From the NCBI GenBank assembly GCA_010645155.1, contig JAAGOF010000046.1:764921-828920 (forward strand): 64,000 nucleotides of DNA. Direction: 5' to 3'. A program made the position numbers and the translations under genes. How positions within the stretch are numbered: the stretch's first letter is position 1; each line of letters starts with the position of its first letter. Below are positions 62,053 to 64,000 of this stretch, one piece after another. Below the pieces are notes generated by a model. That model had not been told where the DNA came from. It worked only from the letters and a program-made list of their open reading frames with translations, and ran no database searches. The stretch is from Tigriopus japonicus (taxonomy: Eukaryota > Arthropoda > Copepoda > Harpacticoida > Harpacticidae).

Positions 62053-62929
62053 AAGATTTGTAACAATGGTGGATGAGGGTAATCAAACGAATTCAGTGGG
62101 GATTCTGGGGCCAAAATGGCTAGGGATGCGTCGGAGTCAAGACTTTGCCTCCAAAAAACTTAATCACAATTCTCCAAAGCCTAATTCGCATTCTCCTTTA
62201 TGACAATCAGGCGAAACGATCACTTTTCTATAAAATGCCCGAGCCTCGTTCTGACCCATCATTAGCCAGTTTGGTCACCAAAGCCTCAGCTGAATTCGTC
62301 CAACTACACTCATCCTTAGGGATTTCAACAAAGCAAAGCATCTTAAACTTCTTCATATGACGTGTTTCTTTATTTGAAAGTTCCCGTCCAAAACAATCCA
62401 CTTCTTTCGGAAGTTTTAAGGGTAAAAACTATCAAAATGTGACTCAAAATATACTTAAATAGGGTTTTTGAAGTTAAAAAAGTCCCTAATATGGTGTCCT
62501 AGAATGAAAAGCTTATTTTTCTTGTTTTTATTTTATGTATGTACAATCTCAAACGTACATTGTTCAGACACAATAAATGGTCGACAAAGTAGAAAACTGA
62601 GGATGAAGGCAGAAGAGGACTGAAGATTCAAAATCGTTGTAAGCTGAACAATTTTTAGACTTGGATTCACCCACGAGGATTTGTGATTTATGAAAAAGCT
62701 TTGACGAAAAATTTTGGAAACAAAAATACTGCGGTGTCTAATTTCCATCATAGATAACCGTAGAATGCTTAAGATCCCTTGGGTCTGTATTGTAGATATC
62801 TCACGATTTCCAATCAGTTGAAATCTTCAATGAAAAAGATCTATCATGATGGGTTGGGTGAGCGTTATATGCCAAAATAGAAACCCCACATAGCGAAGAG
62901 CACTGGAGGGCCAGGGAGTAAGACCTAGG

Positions 62930-63060
62930 GATGGGTCCAGATCGGCCATGAGCCGACTCCGCATGGGATCGGTTCTGAGGTCGGTTCGCCGTGATGCGGA
63001 TCCAAGAACCCAGGAACCGAGCCTAGTCGGAACCGATCTCTGAGGATTCGGCTCTCCATG
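62930..63060. repeat. GC-rich block of short inverted repeats
   Basis: GATCGGTTC (near 62968) is answered by GAACCGATC (near 63031), and TCCGCAT by ATGCGGA, in sequence clearly richer in GC than its surroundings. Possibly the remnant of a mobile element; no ends defined. Confidence 0.45.
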
Positions 63061-63404
63061 AATGAATTACCATAAGAAATTGAATAATTAGTTATTTCCG
63101 GAAATTTTATTTGATCCCTTAGATCAAATTTTTAAAAACTACCAAAACTACTCAAGGAAAATTGAAAATTTAGAAAAAATGTATTAGTGCCATAGAGATT
63201 GAATAGCTGCCCCCAAAGATGAACCGTTTAAGAAACAAAAGTTTTAGATTTATTCCTACATCTAAAAAGCATTTTTGCGGATTTCGGGAGTATAAGATAG
63301 GTTTTTGAGCATATTTCAAGCAAGTTCAAGCATGTTTTAGGGCCTGAAACGAAATTTTTAATGCATATTTTGGTCGTCTCTTCTCATGAAACTTAAATTA
63401 GGTT

Positions 63405-63430
63405 GGTTAGGGGAGGTTAGGGGAGGTTAG
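63405..63430. repeat. GGTTAGGGGA tandem repeat, 2.6 copies
   Basis: GGTTAGGGGA occurs twice in tandem followed by GGTTAG. Confidence 0.7.
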
Positions 63431-63551
63431 TTTTCTTTCCTGCCTCCTTCTAGTTCTAAACGTTTGTCTGGTCCGTCATGATAGGTCTTTACAGGATTGA
63501 AACATTGAGATTACTGAATGGTGCACAGTTCTTCAAGCAAATAGAAATGTT

Positions 63552-64000
63552 TTAGGAGGCCCTTTCTGTTAGAGTGAATTGAAGCAGAACAATTAAGTAA
63601 GTAAGAAGGTTTCCACAAACAGCTAAACATGAAGAGTAATTGAGATCAAAGCAATTTAAAGGCCGAATGCTTCGTGTGTCATCAAGTCTCTCCTTTAAAA
63701 GTTGAATTTGAAATTGCTGCTCATCCAAGAGTTCCAATCTAAAACGAGCCAAACAATGACGAAGGTTCTGCTTCAACTCAATGATGTTGTTTTCGATATT
63801 TTGGCAAATAAAGATCAAGTACAAAAATCGAATCATGAACGACAATGCTACCACTAAGCATGCCAACTTAAAACCAACGAACAAGATCCAGTGATTACCA
63901 AAGTCTGAAGGAGAGATACCAAGAAAGATTCCAATCACGCCAAAGAATAGTGCTAATACACACTCGTCAAAGGCCAACCGGCCCATTGTGCCAAGATTAG
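63552..64000 (-). CDS. Gustatory-receptor-like protein, C-terminal part, cut by window edge
   Basis: Minus-strand frame open from the right edge to a stop at 63552. The ATG at 63986 is internal: the upstream codons (N-L-G-T) stay open and align with NLAFGG of the receptor at 59997. The ~149 residues cover the last three membrane segments (LALFFGVIGIFL, LACLVVALSFMIRFLYLIFI and SCLAVCGNLLTYLIVLLQF). The C-terminal LTYLIVLLQF fits the gustatory receptor signature TYhhhhhQF exactly. It shares IENNIIELKQNL, DRLDDTRSIRP-like and FDLN stretches with the neighbouring receptor, so the two are paralogues, arranged tail to tail. Confidence 0.8.
   Translation of the reverse strand, partial: NLGTMGRLAFDECVLALFFGVIGIFLGISPSDFGNHWILFVGFKLACLVVALSFMIRFLYLIFICQNIENNIIELKQNLRHCLARFRLELLDEQQFQIQLLKERLDDTRSIRPLNCFDLNYSSCLAVCGNLLTYLIVLLQFTLTERAS

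Larger units (their letters stand above)
62011..63551. other. Intergenic region between convergent receptor genes
   Basis: Tail-to-tail spacer of 1.5 kb. It contains AATAAA at 62047-62052, a GC-rich block of short inverted repeats at about 62930-63060, and a short tandem repeat at 63405-63430. No gene supported. Confidence 0.6.

Noticed and set aside
63405..63430. Interstitial telomere repeat (TTAGG type)
   Set aside because: The unit is GGTTAGGGGA rather than TTAGG, with fewer than three copies.

Overview
The window is eukaryotic, almost certainly arthropod, DNA: spliced genes with GT..AG introns (many only 61-67 nt long), a projectin-type giant muscle protein with the insect module order, and insect-type gustatory receptors. 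A small crustacean such as a copepod would fit the short introns, but the sequence alone does not settle this.

From 39 to 39628 (+) lies most of a projectin (bent/twitchin family) gene; its 5' end is upstream of the window. I could place 53 exons by splice signal and phase, giving 27,780 coding bases (about 9,259 residues). The order is: a PEVK-like elastic region in many small cassette exons (39-10507); an Ig domain and a serine/arginine-rich linker (11007-13062); five more Ig domains, the last degenerate (13458-15497); the Fn3/Ig core (15561-35068), most of it in one uninterrupted 14,235-bp exon; a twitchin-type kinase (35133 to about 36660); and five C-terminal Ig domains (to 39628). I count 39 Fn3 and 31 Ig domains. 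Insect projectin has 39 of each with eight N-terminal Ig domains, so those eight should lie just upstream.

From 40413 to 44476 (+) is a seven-exon gene for an unrecognised seven-transmembrane protein with a long charged tail. From 45136 to 58028 (+) is a 15-exon KIF12-like kinesin. Its 6.4-kb second intron holds a nest of small mobile elements: two foldback elements, one with a hAT-like element inside it. A three-exon myosin regulatory light chain gene (58221-59490, -) ends 192 bp from the kinesin stop codon. It starts 506 bp from an oppositely oriented gustatory-receptor-like gene (59997-62010, +). A second, related receptor enters from the right edge on the minus strand (63552-64000).

Projectin and the regulatory light chain both act in the striated-muscle sarcomere: projectin links thick filaments to the Z-disc and carries a kinase, and the light chain stiffens and tunes the myosin lever arm. 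The kinesin, the 7TM protein and the receptors have no evident link to them.

The observations most worth following are: (1) seven RRxS basophilic-kinase consensus sites confined to the PEVK and linker exons of projectin, three of them in consecutive linker exons next to the DFRAMLKKKKYAKW Ig; (2) the 14.2-kb exon; (3) the light chain, which lacks the usual N-terminal phosphorylation segment and carries an Ala/Pro/Lys-rich extension at the opposite end; (4) the orphan 7TM protein; (5) the nested transposons.
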